Shown: positions 27,097 to 35,008 of the stretch, piece after piece | Numbering within the stretch: position 1 is the first letter of the stretch | Layout of the letters: every line of letters starts with the position of its first letter | Notes under the pieces: model-generated | The model's input: only the letters and a program-made list of their open reading frames with translations | Told to the model about the DNA's origin: nothing | Database searches by the model: none | Position numbers and translations under genes: made by a program | NCBI RefSeq assembly: GCF_001044255.1 | Contig: NZ_JYNX01000060.1 | Coordinates: 244,351 to 308,350, forward strand | From: Mycolicibacterium chubuense | GTDB lineage: Bacteria > Actinomycetota > Actinomycetes > Mycobacteriales > Mycobacteriaceae | Length of the DNA stretch: 64,000 nucleotides | Reading direction: 5' to 3'

Positions 27097-27999
27097 TCAC
27101 TGCGCGCGAGAGGCGGCCGCCGCATCCAGCAGGACATCGACCAGGCGCGCGGCCGCGGGAGTCAGCCTGTTCGCCGGAGGGGCGGCAAGGTATACCTGCC
27201 ACAGCACGGGGATGGCCAGTTCGACGGCGCGCAGGTTGCCGAATCTCCCCGATTCCGACACCGGCATGAAGGTGACTCCGAGGCCGGCGCGGACCAGAGC
27301 GGCGATCTCAGCGAACCCGGCCGGAACTTCGTACAGCGTGCGCGGCTGCACTCCTGCGGAGTGAAAGGCGTCGTCGACCAGACGGCGCAGGCCGAACCCC
27401 GGCGGAAATCCGACCAGGTCGTCGTCGGCGACATCAACGAGACTGACCGCACCCCGGGCGGCCAGCGGGTGGTCCTCACGACAGACGAACACCATCGGCT
27501 CCTCGAACAGCAGCCGCATCTCGAGTTGAGGCGGAAAACGTTCGGGCACCGAGATCAGCGCGACGTCCAGCGACCCCTCCACCAGGGCGGACAGATAGGT
27601 CGAGGCCCCCGTCTGACTCAACCGCAACCGCAACCGCACGAACGGGTGCTCGCGGTGGAAATCACCGAGTGCGCCGGCCACATCCATCGGCCCGTAGGAG
27701 ATCAGTGATCCGAATTCGACTGTGCCTGAGAGGGTTCCACGATATCCGGCGACCGATTCGGCAGCGTTGCGACTGACGCGAAGCACCTCGAAGGCGTGAG
27801 AACGGAAGCGCTCGCCCGCCGCGGTGAGGCGGATCTGCTGGCGGGCCCGATCGAACAGCTCGACGCCGAGTTCACGCTCCAGCTTCGCGACGGAGGTCGA
27901 CAGCGCCGACTGAACCACGTGCACCCGTTCGGCGGCGCGGGTGAAGCTCAGTTCATCGGCGACGGCGACGAAGTACTCGATCTGGCGGAACTCCACCAC
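27097..27999 (-). CDS. LysR-family transcriptional regulator
   Basis: A 300-aa regulator with the N-terminal LysR helix-turn-helix (FRQIEYFVAVADELSFTRAAERV then QSALSTSVAKLERELG) and a C-terminal periplasmic-binding-like effector domain (GFPPGFGLRRLVDD). GTG start immediately after the divergent promoter. It is divergent from the hydrolase/SDR operon, the usual LysR arrangement, and TAGATGG half-sites lie between them. Confidence 0.92.
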   Translation of the reverse strand: MVEFRQIEYFVAVADELSFTRAAERVHVVQSALSTSVAKLERELGVELFDRARQQIRLTAAGERFRSHAFEVLRVSRNAAESVAGYRGTLSGTVEFGSLISYGPMDVAGALGDFHREHPFVRLRLRLSQTGASTYLSALVEGSLDVALISVPERFPPQLEMRLLFEEPMVFVCREDHPLAARGAVSLVDVADDDLVGFPPGFGLRRLVDDAFHSAGVQPRTLYEVPAGFAEIAALVRAGLGVTFMPVSESGRFGNLRAVELAIPVLWQVYLAAPPANRLTPAAARLVDVLLDAAAASRAQ

Positions 28000-28017
28000 C
28001 TGACCCTATCGCTTCTA

Positions 28018-28034
28018 TAGATGGTTTCCATCTA
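28018..28034. promoter_or_regulatory. LysR operator candidate TAGATGG-TTT-CCATCTA
   Basis: A perfect 7-bp inverted repeat with a 3-bp spacer, 19 bp from the LysR start. A further TAGATGG half-site sits at 28050-28056. Placement between divergent genes fits a LysR autoregulatory/activation pair. Confidence 0.55.
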
Positions 28035-28079
28035 AGACAATCGTTGGACTAGATGGATCGCGTGGGCTGTCATGGACGT

Positions 28080-29084
28080 ATGGCGCTCACCAGACGAGAC
28101 TTCGGACTACTCGCCACGATGGCCAGTGCCGTCACCCTGGCGGGCTGCGCATCGACGCCGGCCAAGGCCGGACCACCCGCCGCACCGACACACTCACTTG
28201 GTGCGGTGGCCCAGATCGCTGCCGGCGACCTCGACATCGGCTACACCGAGGCGGGCCCGCCCAACGGACAACCCGTCGTCCTGCTGCACGGCTGGCCCTA
28301 CGACATCCACAGCTATGCCGATGTGTCGGCGATCCTCGCGGCGCAGGGGTTCCGGGTGATCGTGCCGTATCTGCGCGGCTTCGGGACGACGACATTCCGG
28401 TCTTCCGAGACCATGCGCAACGGCCAGCAAGCCGCGCTCGCGCACGACACCGTCGCGCTGATGGATGCCCTCGGCATCCGCAGCGCGATCCTCGGCGGGT
28501 ACGACTGGGGTGGTCGCACCGCCAACAACGTGGCAGCGCTGTGGCCGCACCGTGTTGCAGGCCTGGTGGCGGTCAGCGGTTACCTCACCGTCGATCTGGC
28601 CGCCAACCTCAAACCACTACCGCCGCAGGCCGAATACGGCTGGTGGTACCAGTACTACTTCGCCACACCCCGCGGCGAGGCCGGCTATCGCGAGCACACC
28701 AAAGACTTCAACCGGCTCATCTGGACCAACGCATCCCCCCTCTGGCGCTTCGACGACGCCACCTACGACCTGACCGCTGCGGCCTTCGACAACCCCGACC
28801 ACGTCGACGTCGTCATCCACAACTACCGCTGGCGGCTCAGCCTCGCACCCGGCGAGAGCCGCTACGACGCCGACGAGAAGCTCTTGGCCACTCGGCCGGC
28901 GATCACGGTTCCGACCATCACGATAAGTAGCGACTTCGACGGGGCGGCCAAAGACGGCAGCGCCTACCGATCGCTCTACACGGGCCCCTACCAACACCGC
29001 GTGCTCGACGGCATCGGGCACAACGTGCCGCAGGAGGCCCCTCAGCAGTTCGCGTCGGCGATCACCGACGTCGCCGAACACTAG
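28080..29084 (+). CDS. Exported epoxide-hydrolase-like alpha/beta hydrolase
   Basis: A 334-aa hydrolase with a Tat-type signal (LTRRDFGLL) that also ends in a lipobox-like LAGC, so a Tat-exported lipoprotein is likely. The fold shows LLHGWPYDIHSY (oxyanion), the nucleophile elbow GGYDWGG with Asp instead of Ser as in epoxide hydrolases and haloacid dehalogenases, and the catalytic His in GIGHNVPQE. ATG 28080 gives a proper signal peptide; an upstream ATG at 28053 overlaps the operator half-site. First of a four-gene operon. Confidence 0.85.
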   Translation: MALTRRDFGLLATMASAVTLAGCASTPAKAGPPAAPTHSLGAVAQIAAGDLDIGYTEAGPPNGQPVVLLHGWPYDIHSYADVSAILAAQGFRVIVPYLRGFGTTTFRSSETMRNGQQAALAHDTVALMDALGIRSAILGGYDWGGRTANNVAALWPHRVAGLVAVSGYLTVDLAANLKPLPPQAEYGWWYQYYFATPRGEAGYREHTKDFNRLIWTNASPLWRFDDATYDLTAAAFDNPDHVDVVIHNYRWRLSLAPGESRYDADEKLLATRPAITVPTITISSDFDGAAKDGSAYRSLYTGPYQHRVLDGIGHNVPQEAPQQFASAITDVAEH

Positions 29085-29092
29085 AGAAACGG

Positions 29093-29860
29093 ATGACACT
29101 GATGAATGCATCAAATCTCGCGGGACGCACCGCCCTGGTCACCGGCTCCACCTCCGGTCTGGGAGCCGGCATCGCCGTCGCCCTGGCCCGCGCCGGCGCC
29201 CACGTCGTGGTCACCGGGCGGACCCGGTCGCGCGGCGAACAGGTGATCAGCCACATCGAATCAGACGGTGGGCATGCGGTTTTCGTCCCGGTGGACTTCT
29301 CCACCGGCCCCCAGGCCGTCAACGAGCTCGCGGTCGCCGCCACCGACGCCGCGGGCGGCCGCATCGACATCCTGGTCAACAACGTCGCCACGCTCGTTCA
29401 GCCGGCGCCGACCGCTGAGGTCACCGCAGAAGAGATCTCCGGCGCGTTCGGCGTCAGCGTGATCACGCCGTTCCTGTTGACCGGTCTTCTCGCGCCGGCG
29501 ATGGCGCAGCGCGGCGAGGGCGCGATCGTCAACATCGGCTCCATCAGCGGGATCAACGGCGCGGCGGGGTCGGCGCTCTACGGCGCCACCAAGGCCAGCG
29601 TGCACATGCTGACCAAGGCCTGGGCCGCCGAGTACGGGCCGTCGGGGGTGCGTGTAAACGCCGTGGCACCGGGTCCCATCGCCACCGAACGCAACGAGGA
29701 GTTCGCCGACGGGATCGCGCCGATCCTGGAGCGGGTCCCGTCGCACCGGATGAGCACAGTCGACGAAGTCGCCAGTGTCGTCACGTTTCTGGCCGGTCCC
29801 GAAGCCGGCAACGTCCACGGCGCCATCTGGAGCGTCGACGGCGGAACGACGGCGATCTGA
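29093..29860 (+). CDS. Short-chain dehydrogenase/reductase (SDR)
   Basis: A 255-aa classical SDR with TGSTSGLGAGI (cofactor), NNVATL, catalytic Ser in IGSISG and YGATKAS (Tyr/Lys). GRTRSRG after the second strand suggests NADP preference. Eight bases after the hydrolase stop and one base before the SRPBCC gene, so co-transcribed. Likely oxidises or reduces a carbonyl or alcohol generated by its neighbours. Confidence 0.9.
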   Translation: MTLMNASNLAGRTALVTGSTSGLGAGIAVALARAGAHVVVTGRTRSRGEQVISHIESDGGHAVFVPVDFSTGPQAVNELAVAATDAAGGRIDILVNNVATLVQPAPTAEVTAEEISGAFGVSVITPFLLTGLLAPAMAQRGEGAIVNIGSISGINGAAGSALYGATKASVHMLTKAWAAEYGPSGVRVNAVAPGPIATERNEEFADGIAPILERVPSHRMSTVDEVASVVTFLAGPEAGNVHGAIWSVDGGTTAI

Positions 29861-29861
29861 C

Positions 29862-30290
29862 ATGCCCGCCGTTCACCTGCAGATGACATCGCGTCTGAGC
29901 GCTCCGCAACTGATGTCCGTGCTGACCGATTTCTCCGCGGCCCGGCCCGCGACGTGGCCGACCATCGACGCCGACCACTTCGCCGTCCACGCCCTCGGCG
30001 ACGGCTGGGCCGAGGTCACCGAGGGAACCGCAGCCGCGTGGGAGCGGGCCCGCTACGAGTGGGATGTCCGGCGCAGACGGGTCACCGTGACCACCCACGA
30101 TTCCAAGGTGTTCGGCCCGGGCGGCGGCTGGGTCTTCCAACTGACCCCGGAGACGGCGGGAACCCGTGTCGACATCGAACTCACCCGCACACCTGCGACA
30201 TTCGGGCGCCGACTCCTGGCAGCCCTTCTGCCGCTGGTCGCCCCACGATCATTGCGGAAGTCGTTCGCCGCGGCTCTGCAGGCGAGTTGA
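29862..30290 (+). CDS. SRPBCC-fold (polyketide cyclase/dehydrase-like) protein
   Basis: A 142-aa small protein with the alternation expected of SRPBCC ligand-binding folds: HLQMTSRLSAPQL, WAEVTEG, YEWDVRRRRVTV and GGGWVFQLTPE. It starts one base after the SDR stop and its own stop overlaps the next start (TGATG). Probably a hydrophobic ligand-binding partner in the operon; no catalytic residues are assignable. Confidence 0.7.
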   Translation: MPAVHLQMTSRLSAPQLMSVLTDFSAARPATWPTIDADHFAVHALGDGWAEVTEGTAAAWERARYEWDVRRRRVTVTTHDSKVFGPGGGWVFQLTPETAGTRVDIELTRTPATFGRRLLAALLPLVAPRSLRKSFAAALQAS

Positions 30291-31195
30291 TGTCACTGCT
30301 TTCGCGACCCGTCGTCGCCGACACGTTGGCCCGGTTGTTCGCCGCCACGGTGAATCCCGCACCGAAACCCGCGGTGCGATTCACCGAGATTCCGGGCCGC
30401 ACGTCAGCGGTGTCGATCCCCAGCCGGTACGGCGCCGTCGCCGCCACGATCTACCACCCACCGAACGACGTCGAGCGGCCGCCGGTGTACCTCAACCTGC
30501 ACGGGGGCGGCTTCGTGGTCGGTCACCCCGAACAGGACGATCCGTGGTGCCGGTACCTCGCCGCTCGCGCCGGCGTCGCCGTCGTCAACCCCGACTACGT
30601 GCTCGCCCCAAGACACCGCTTTCCCGCAGCGCCGCAACAGGTTTACGACATCGCCTGCTGGGTTGCCGACGGTGACCGCACCTGGGACGGCACCAGGTTG
30701 TGCGTGGGCGGACAGAGCGCCGGCGGGAACCTCGCCGCCGCCACTGCCCGTCAGGCACTGGACAACGGCGGCCCGCGCATCGCCCTGCAGGTGCTGTTCT
30801 ACGCGCCGTTGGATCTGGTCACGGCCACGCGGGACAAGCCGTCGGCGATCGGTGCTCGGGCCGTGATGAAGCCGTGGATGGGAGAGGTCTTCGACACCGC
30901 CTACATCCCCGATCCCGCGTCACGACGCGACCGGCTGGCCTCACCGGCGAACGACGACGCGCACCTCGCCGGTATCGCGCCGGCCCTGGTGATCACCGCC
31001 GAACAGGACCGGCTGCGCGACGAGGCTCGCCGATACGCCGAAAAGCTCGATGCCGCAGGCGCGTTGGCCGAGTACTACGAGACTCCCGGCGTGGACCACG
31101 GGTACAACATCATGAGCTCGGCGACCGACATCACCCGCGCGACCTACGACCGGATCTGCGGCCACGTCCTCCGCGCCACCACGAGCGGCGAGTAG
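30290..31195 (+). CDS. Hormone-sensitive-lipase-family esterase
   Basis: A 301-aa alpha/beta hydrolase with LNLHGGGFVVG (HGGG oxyanion motif), GGQSAGGNLAAA (nucleophile Ser), an Asp in ITAEQDRLRDEA and His in GVDHGYN. This triad and HGGG define HSL (family IV) esterases. Last gene of the LysR-linked operon, coupled to the SRPBCC gene by TGATG. Convergent with the acidic esterase gene, with only 10 bp between them. Confidence 0.9.
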   Translation: MSLLSRPVVADTLARLFAATVNPAPKPAVRFTEIPGRTSAVSIPSRYGAVAATIYHPPNDVERPPVYLNLHGGGFVVGHPEQDDPWCRYLAARAGVAVVNPDYVLAPRHRFPAAPQQVYDIACWVADGDRTWDGTRLCVGGQSAGGNLAAATARQALDNGGPRIALQVLFYAPLDLVTATRDKPSAIGARAVMKPWMGEVFDTAYIPDPASRRDRLASPANDDAHLAGIAPALVITAEQDRLRDEARRYAEKLDAAGALAEYYETPGVDHGYNIMSSATDITRATYDRICGHVLRATTSGE

Positions 31196-31205
31196 CCGCC
31201 CCGGG

Positions 31206-32966
31206 TCACCCCGCGAGGGCCAGACGCAGGGACGTGAACCGCGACGACACCAAGGACGTCGCCGACAGCGGCCGGAACACGGTGGTGACGGGAGCCACCG
31301 ACGTACCGATGACCACGCCGGTGGCGGGACCCACCGGGGTTGCGATGGACACTGCTTGACCGGGCTCGCCGTAGATCCCGGCGCAGCTGCTCCCCTGGCA
31401 CGCACCCGTCGACGAATCGATGCGGCTCGCGAAGATGTCGTTGATCCATCCGGCCATGAGAGTCTGTGCGGCCGACTTGTTCTCCTCGGTCGGGAACCCC
31501 TGGTTCAGGTACGAGATGAGCTGGATGGCCCGGCTCCCGCCCTGCATCGAGTCCAGGTGCTGCCCGTTGTCGAGAACCACGCCGTTGAAGTGGCCGGGTC
31601 GGTGTGCATTCAGCGCCTCGTCGACGCGGCGGGGCGAGCCGTCCTCCCTGGGAGCCCCGAGCTCGATCACCGGGATGTAGGTGCCGAGCCCGTCGAGCTT
31701 GTCGAGCGCGTCCGCAAGCACCGATCCCGGCGGAGCGCCGTCGAGCGTGATGACACCGGCAAGCTGGTTGACCGCGCCGCTCGCGATCACCGCTTCGGCG
31801 TAGTAGCCGGCGGTGCCTGCGACGACTCCCGCTCCCAGCGAATGGCCGACCAGGGTGAACCGATCCGGCAGCGCGGCGTCGGCGCCATACCGCTTGGCGA
31901 AGCCGGCGGCCACCGCGCTGGCGGTCAGCGCGTCACGATCACCGAGCAGCAGGGCGGCGGTGGCGCGGTACACCTGATCATCACCGAGCCAGAAGCCATC
32001 GCGCACATACGGATTCGACGACAGCGTCGGAACGACGACGATGCTGTTGGTGCGCTCGGCCAGCCAGGCTGCGGTGTAGCTGTACATCGGGCCGACGCCA
32101 CGATAGCCGTGCTGCAGGTAGATGAACCGCTCCGGCAGTTCTTCACCATCGGGGTAGTACCAGTCCGCGCGGACGAAGCGCCCTTCGGTGATCTCCAGCC
32201 TGGAGCTGCGCACCGTGACGTTGACGCCCGCCGGCACCACCGGCGGGCCGGCGACGAAACGAATGGCGGCGCCGATGATCTCCGTCACCAGCGACTGGAT
32301 GACCTCCTGCAGCGTGCGCGGCTCGGGTGCCGCCGCAGCCGTCGGGGCGGCAAAGGCAGCCGACACGCGTTTCGCCGCAACGGTGTTGGTGGCCGCGACG
32401 GGTCGAGCCGGGGTGCTCGGTGGCGCGCTCTGTTCGTCACCGGAGCTCTCGGGGCTTGCCGGCCGGGGGTCGACCGACTCCGGTTCGGCGGGGTCGTCCT
32501 GATCTCTCAGTTCGGGGGCGTCGTCCTCGACAGCCTGCTCGCCATCGGAACTCGACCCGGTCGTCGCGTCGTGATCACGGTCAGACGCGGAATCGGTGTC
32601 GTCGCCGGTCTGGTTGTCGTTGCCGGTGTCCGTGTCGGCGTCTGAGTCGACATCCTCGTCGGACGCGTCGGGGGCCTCGTCGACAGCCGCGTCGTCGGCC
32701 TCCTCGGTATCGGTGTCGGTATCGGGGTCGGCGTCGGTGTCGGTGTCGGTGTCATCGGACGCGCTCGACGTATCCGCGCTGTCGCTCTCACCACCCGCGT
32801 CGTCTGACGCACGCGGACCACGATCAGCGGTGTCGGACGCACTGGCGGTAGCGCCCGCCGTGTCGGACCCGGTATCAGCGGCCGCCGTATCGGCCCCGGC
32901 AATCAACGCGGCCGACACACCCGCGGCCACCACACCTGCACCCATCCACGCTGACAGTTGCGCCAT
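31206..32966 (-). CDS. Secreted alpha/beta hydrolase with long acidic Asp/Ser/Thr repeat region
   Basis: A 586-aa protein. N-terminal hydrophobic signal segment (residues 4-30) with an ADTAAADT processing site, then about 180 residues of Asp, Thr, Ser and Ala with runs of alternating Asp-Thr, then an Ala/Pro linker, then an alpha/beta hydrolase domain with the nucleophile elbow VGHSLGAG. The substrate is unknown. ATG at 32966 (MAQLSAWMG) has GGGGAG ahead of it; a longer reading to 33176 lacks this. The acidic region is encoded by a GTCGGT-type hexamer repeat. Same overall architecture as the metalloprotease at 40741, suggesting an envelope-exposed protein. Confidence 0.85.
   Translation of the reverse strand: MAQLSAWMGAGVVAAGVSAALIAGADTAAADTGSDTAGATASASDTADRGPRASDDAGGESDSADTSSASDDTDTDTDADPDTDTDTEEADDAAVDEAPDASDEDVDSDADTDTGNDNQTGDDTDSASDRDHDATTGSSSDGEQAVEDDAPELRDQDDPAEPESVDPRPASPESSGDEQSAPPSTPARPVAATNTVAAKRVSAAFAAPTAAAAPEPRTLQEVIQSLVTEIIGAAIRFVAGPPVVPAGVNVTVRSSRLEITEGRFVRADWYYPDGEELPERFIYLQHGYRGVGPMYSYTAAWLAERTNSIVVVPTLSSNPYVRDGFWLGDDQVYRATAALLLGDRDALTASAVAAGFAKRYGADAALPDRFTLVGHSLGAGVVAGTAGYYAEAVIASGAVNQLAGVITLDGAPPGSVLADALDKLDGLGTYIPVIELGAPREDGSPRRVDEALNAHRPGHFNGVVLDNGQHLDSMQGGSRAIQLISYLNQGFPTEENKSAAQTLMAGWINDIFASRIDSSTGACQGSSCAGIYGEPGQAVSIATPVGPATGVVIGTSVAPVTTVFRPLSATSLVSSRFTSLRLALAG
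32706..32757. repeat. GTGTCG/ATCGGT-type hexamer tandem repeat inside the acidic region
   Basis: Nine or so imperfect copies of a 6-bp unit (CGGTGT, CGGTAT, CGGGGT, CGGCGT) encode alternating Asp-Thr/Asp-Ala on the minus strand. It is a candidate slippage tract, with change of copy number keeping the frame because the unit is 6 bp. Confidence 0.7.
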
Positions 32967-32985
32967 TCCACTCCCCAACTCGATA

Positions 32986-33014
32986 TTGACGGCTGCGTCA
33001 TTGACAGCCGTCAA
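32986..33014. promoter_or_regulatory. 10-bp inverted repeat in the esterase 5' region
   Basis: TTGACGGCTG (32986-32995) and CAGCCGTCAA (33005-33014) are perfect complements with 9 bp between. It ends about 20 bp ahead of the esterase ATG, close to its ribosome-binding site, and could be an operator or an mRNA hairpin. No specific regulator can be named. Confidence 0.5.
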
Positions 33015-33088
33015 CAAACTAGAACACGTTTCACAGTGAATAGACAGTTTCGGTGATCTGGTCATTTTTGTGTCACGGCCCGCTGGGG

Positions 33089-33697
33089 TCAGTGGTGTAG
33101 CACTCGGCGCATCTGCCGATCCGTGGGCGGCGGTACGTCGACGGGAATGTCCGGCGAGACGAGACCCGCCAACCACAGCGCGACCAACCGAGCGCTCGCG
33201 CGCGGAGCGTCCTCGACGGTCCGGTGGATGAGACCGGCGTTGGCGATCAAGAGCACTGCGAGGTCGGCGGGCGACGCGTCGACGCGCACCATGCCGCTGC
33301 GTACCGCGCGCGTGAACACCGCGGTGATGGCGCGGCGGTGACGAGCACGAAGACTTTCGACGTGTGGCGACAACGGCCGTAGCGATGCCAGCAGATCGGC
33401 CAGTCCCCGGTTCGTGGCCTGCAGCGCGCAGGTGGAAACGACACAGTCGCGCAACGCGCTCACCGGATCGTCGGCCCGCGCAGCCTCTTCGGCGATGATG
33501 CAGTACCGCTCGAGATGGCCCGTGTAGACGGTCGACAGAAGCAGGTCCTGGGTAGGGAAGTGCCGGTACAACGTCGCGTTGCCGATCCCGGCGCGCCGGG
33601 CGATCTCGTTGAGCGACACGTCCACACCGTGCTCGGCGTAGACAGCCTCGGCGGCCGCCAGCACGGCAGCCCGATTGCGTTGGGCGTCAGCACGCAC
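33089..33697 (-). CDS. TetR-family transcriptional regulator
   Basis: A 202-aa regulator with a typical TetR DNA-binding domain (AAVLAAAEAVYAEHGVDVSLNEIARRAGI then NATLYRHFPTQDLL). GTG start at 33697 is preceded by GGAGGG; a longer reading would run into the divergent gene region. Divergent from an MDR oxidoreductase, with a CCCCGTT/AACGGGG dyad between them. Ligand unknown. Confidence 0.9.
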   Translation of the reverse strand: MRADAQRNRAAVLAAAEAVYAEHGVDVSLNEIARRAGIGNATLYRHFPTQDLLLSTVYTGHLERYCIIAEEAARADDPVSALRDCVVSTCALQATNRGLADLLASLRPLSPHVESLRARHRRAITAVFTRAVRSGMVRVDASPADLAVLLIANAGLIHRTVEDAPRASARLVALWLAGLVSPDIPVDVPPPTDRQMRRVLHH

Positions 33698-33741
33698 CCT
33701 TGACCCTCCGTCATCGTCACGCGGAATATCTGGGGATGGCT

Positions 33742-33783
33742 CCCCGTTTGATCGTACCGTCGAGATAACGGGGAAGACCCCCC
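33742..33783. promoter_or_regulatory. Dyad CCCCGTT-N28-AACGGGG between TetR and MDR genes
   Basis: Perfect 7-bp arms at 33742-33748 and 33777-33783. The spacing is long for a single TetR dimer, so this may be two half-sites or a looping site rather than one operator. Confidence 0.35.
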
Positions 33784-33802
33784 GAATTGAGAGGCGGTCC
33801 TC

Positions 33803-34789
33803 GTGAAGGCAGTGGTGGTCACCCGTTACGGCGGTCCGGAGGTTCTTCGCCAGGTCGATGTCGCCGAGCCTCATGCCGGCCCCGGCCGAGTACGCATCAG
33901 GGTGCACGCCGCCACGGTCAACCCCGCCGACGTTCTGCTGCGGGTCGGCGACATCGACGAGGCGTTGCGCGCCAGCACACTGTCACCGCCGTACCGTCCC
34001 GGCATGGAGGTCGCCGGGGTGGTCGACGAGATCGGCCCCCGAACATCCACCGACCTCGGCATCGGAGACCGGGTCATGGCGATCGTGATGCCGATCGACG
34101 ACTCCGGCGGCGCATACGCCGAGTATGTGGTCGTCGACGCAGACCAGGTCACCGCAGCGCCGGCCGGAAGCAGTCACGCCGAAGCAGCCACTGTGCCGAT
34201 GAACGGGCTCACCGCCCGCCGGGCGCTCGACGTGTTGAACCTGGCACCGGGTGAGACCCTCGCTGTCACCGGTGCCGCGGGAGCGGTCGGGGGCTATGTC
34301 GTTCAACTCGCCAAGGCCGACGGGCTCCGGGTGATCGCCGACGCGGCACCCGCCGACGCGCAGCTCGTGTCCGATCTCGGTGCCGACGACGTCGTCCCGC
34401 GCGGACCCGGGGTGGGAGAACGCATTCGGCGATTGCGCCCCGACGGGGTGGCCGCGGTCGTCGACGCCGCACTGCAGGGTGACGAGGTGTTACCCGCGCT
34501 GCGCGATGGCGGTCAGCTCGCGATCGTTCGCCGTCCCGAGGAGCGCGGCACCTCGACTCTGCACCCTGACCGCGGAATCGCGATCCGCGACGTGTGGGTG
34601 CCCGACTACACCCATGCGACCGACAGGCTCCGCAGCCTCCGGGTGCTCGCCGAGGAGGGGAAGATCACCATGCGCGTGGCCAGGATCTTCCCGGCAGCGG
34701 AAGCCGCCGCGGCGCACCGCGCCCTCGAACGGGGCGGCGTTCGTGGCCGGCTCGTCCTCACGTTCGACGGCAACGAGGCGACGATCTAG
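33803..34789 (+). CDS. Zinc-free MDR/quinone-oxidoreductase-family NADP(H) oxidoreductase
   Basis: A 328-aa medium-chain dehydrogenase/reductase starting MKAVVVTRYGGPEVLR, the usual QOR start. The coenzyme-binding region has TGAAGAVGGYVVQLAK. The structural-zinc cysteines of alcohol dehydrogenases are absent. GTG start, divergent from tetR. Its stop codon directly abuts the ATG of the broken Gfo/Idh gene. Confidence 0.88.
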   Translation: MKAVVVTRYGGPEVLRQVDVAEPHAGPGRVRIRVHAATVNPADVLLRVGDIDEALRASTLSPPYRPGMEVAGVVDEIGPRTSTDLGIGDRVMAIVMPIDDSGGAYAEYVVVDADQVTAAPAGSSHAEAATVPMNGLTARRALDVLNLAPGETLAVTGAAGAVGGYVVQLAKADGLRVIADAAPADAQLVSDLGADDVVPRGPGVGERIRRLRPDGVAAVVDAALQGDEVLPALRDGGQLAIVRRPEERGTSTLHPDRGIAIRDVWVPDYTHATDRLRSLRVLAEEGKITMRVARIFPAAEAAAAHRALERGGVRGRLVLTFDGNEATI

Positions 34790-35008
34790 ATGAGTCCCAT
34801 CGGAGTCGGCATCATCGGTGCCGGCAACGTGGCCGCGCTCTACACGGCATTCGCTCGCGACCTCAGCGAAGGCACCAGAGAAACCCCGTCGTTCGGCGAC
34901 GCGGTGCGGATACATCGACTGGTCGACCGGATAGCCCGCGGTGCATCCACCGCTGGGACGACGATGACAGCAGATCTCGAGGAGACACCATGCGCGCTGC
35001 AGTCCTGA
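34790..35008 (+). pseudogene. Internally deleted Gfo/Idh/MocA oxidoreductase
   Basis: The 72-codon frame starts with the NAD-binding glycine motif of a Gfo/Idh-type enzyme (MSPIGVGIIGAGNVA) and after about 20 residues continues with its C-terminal part (FARDLSEGTRETPSFGDAVR, then IHRLVDRIA). About 250-300 residues in between are missing, yet the frame is preserved. It cannot be a functional dehydrogenase. It overlaps the next gene by 19 nt, so it could still serve to couple translation. Confidence 0.7.

Noticed and set aside
31356-32645. A 429-codon plus-strand frame opposite the acidic esterase
   Set aside because: No recognisable domain; composition fits an antisense shadow of the hydrolase gene.
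32706-32757. Short repeats considered as a CRISPR array
   Set aside because: Units are contiguous 6-mers within a coding frame, with no spacers and no cas genes.
34790-35008. The Gfo/Idh remnant considered as a genuine small Rossmann protein
   Set aside because: Its second half matches the C-terminal end of full-length Gfo/Idh enzymes directly after the first glycine motif, which fits deletion better than a natural mini-domain.
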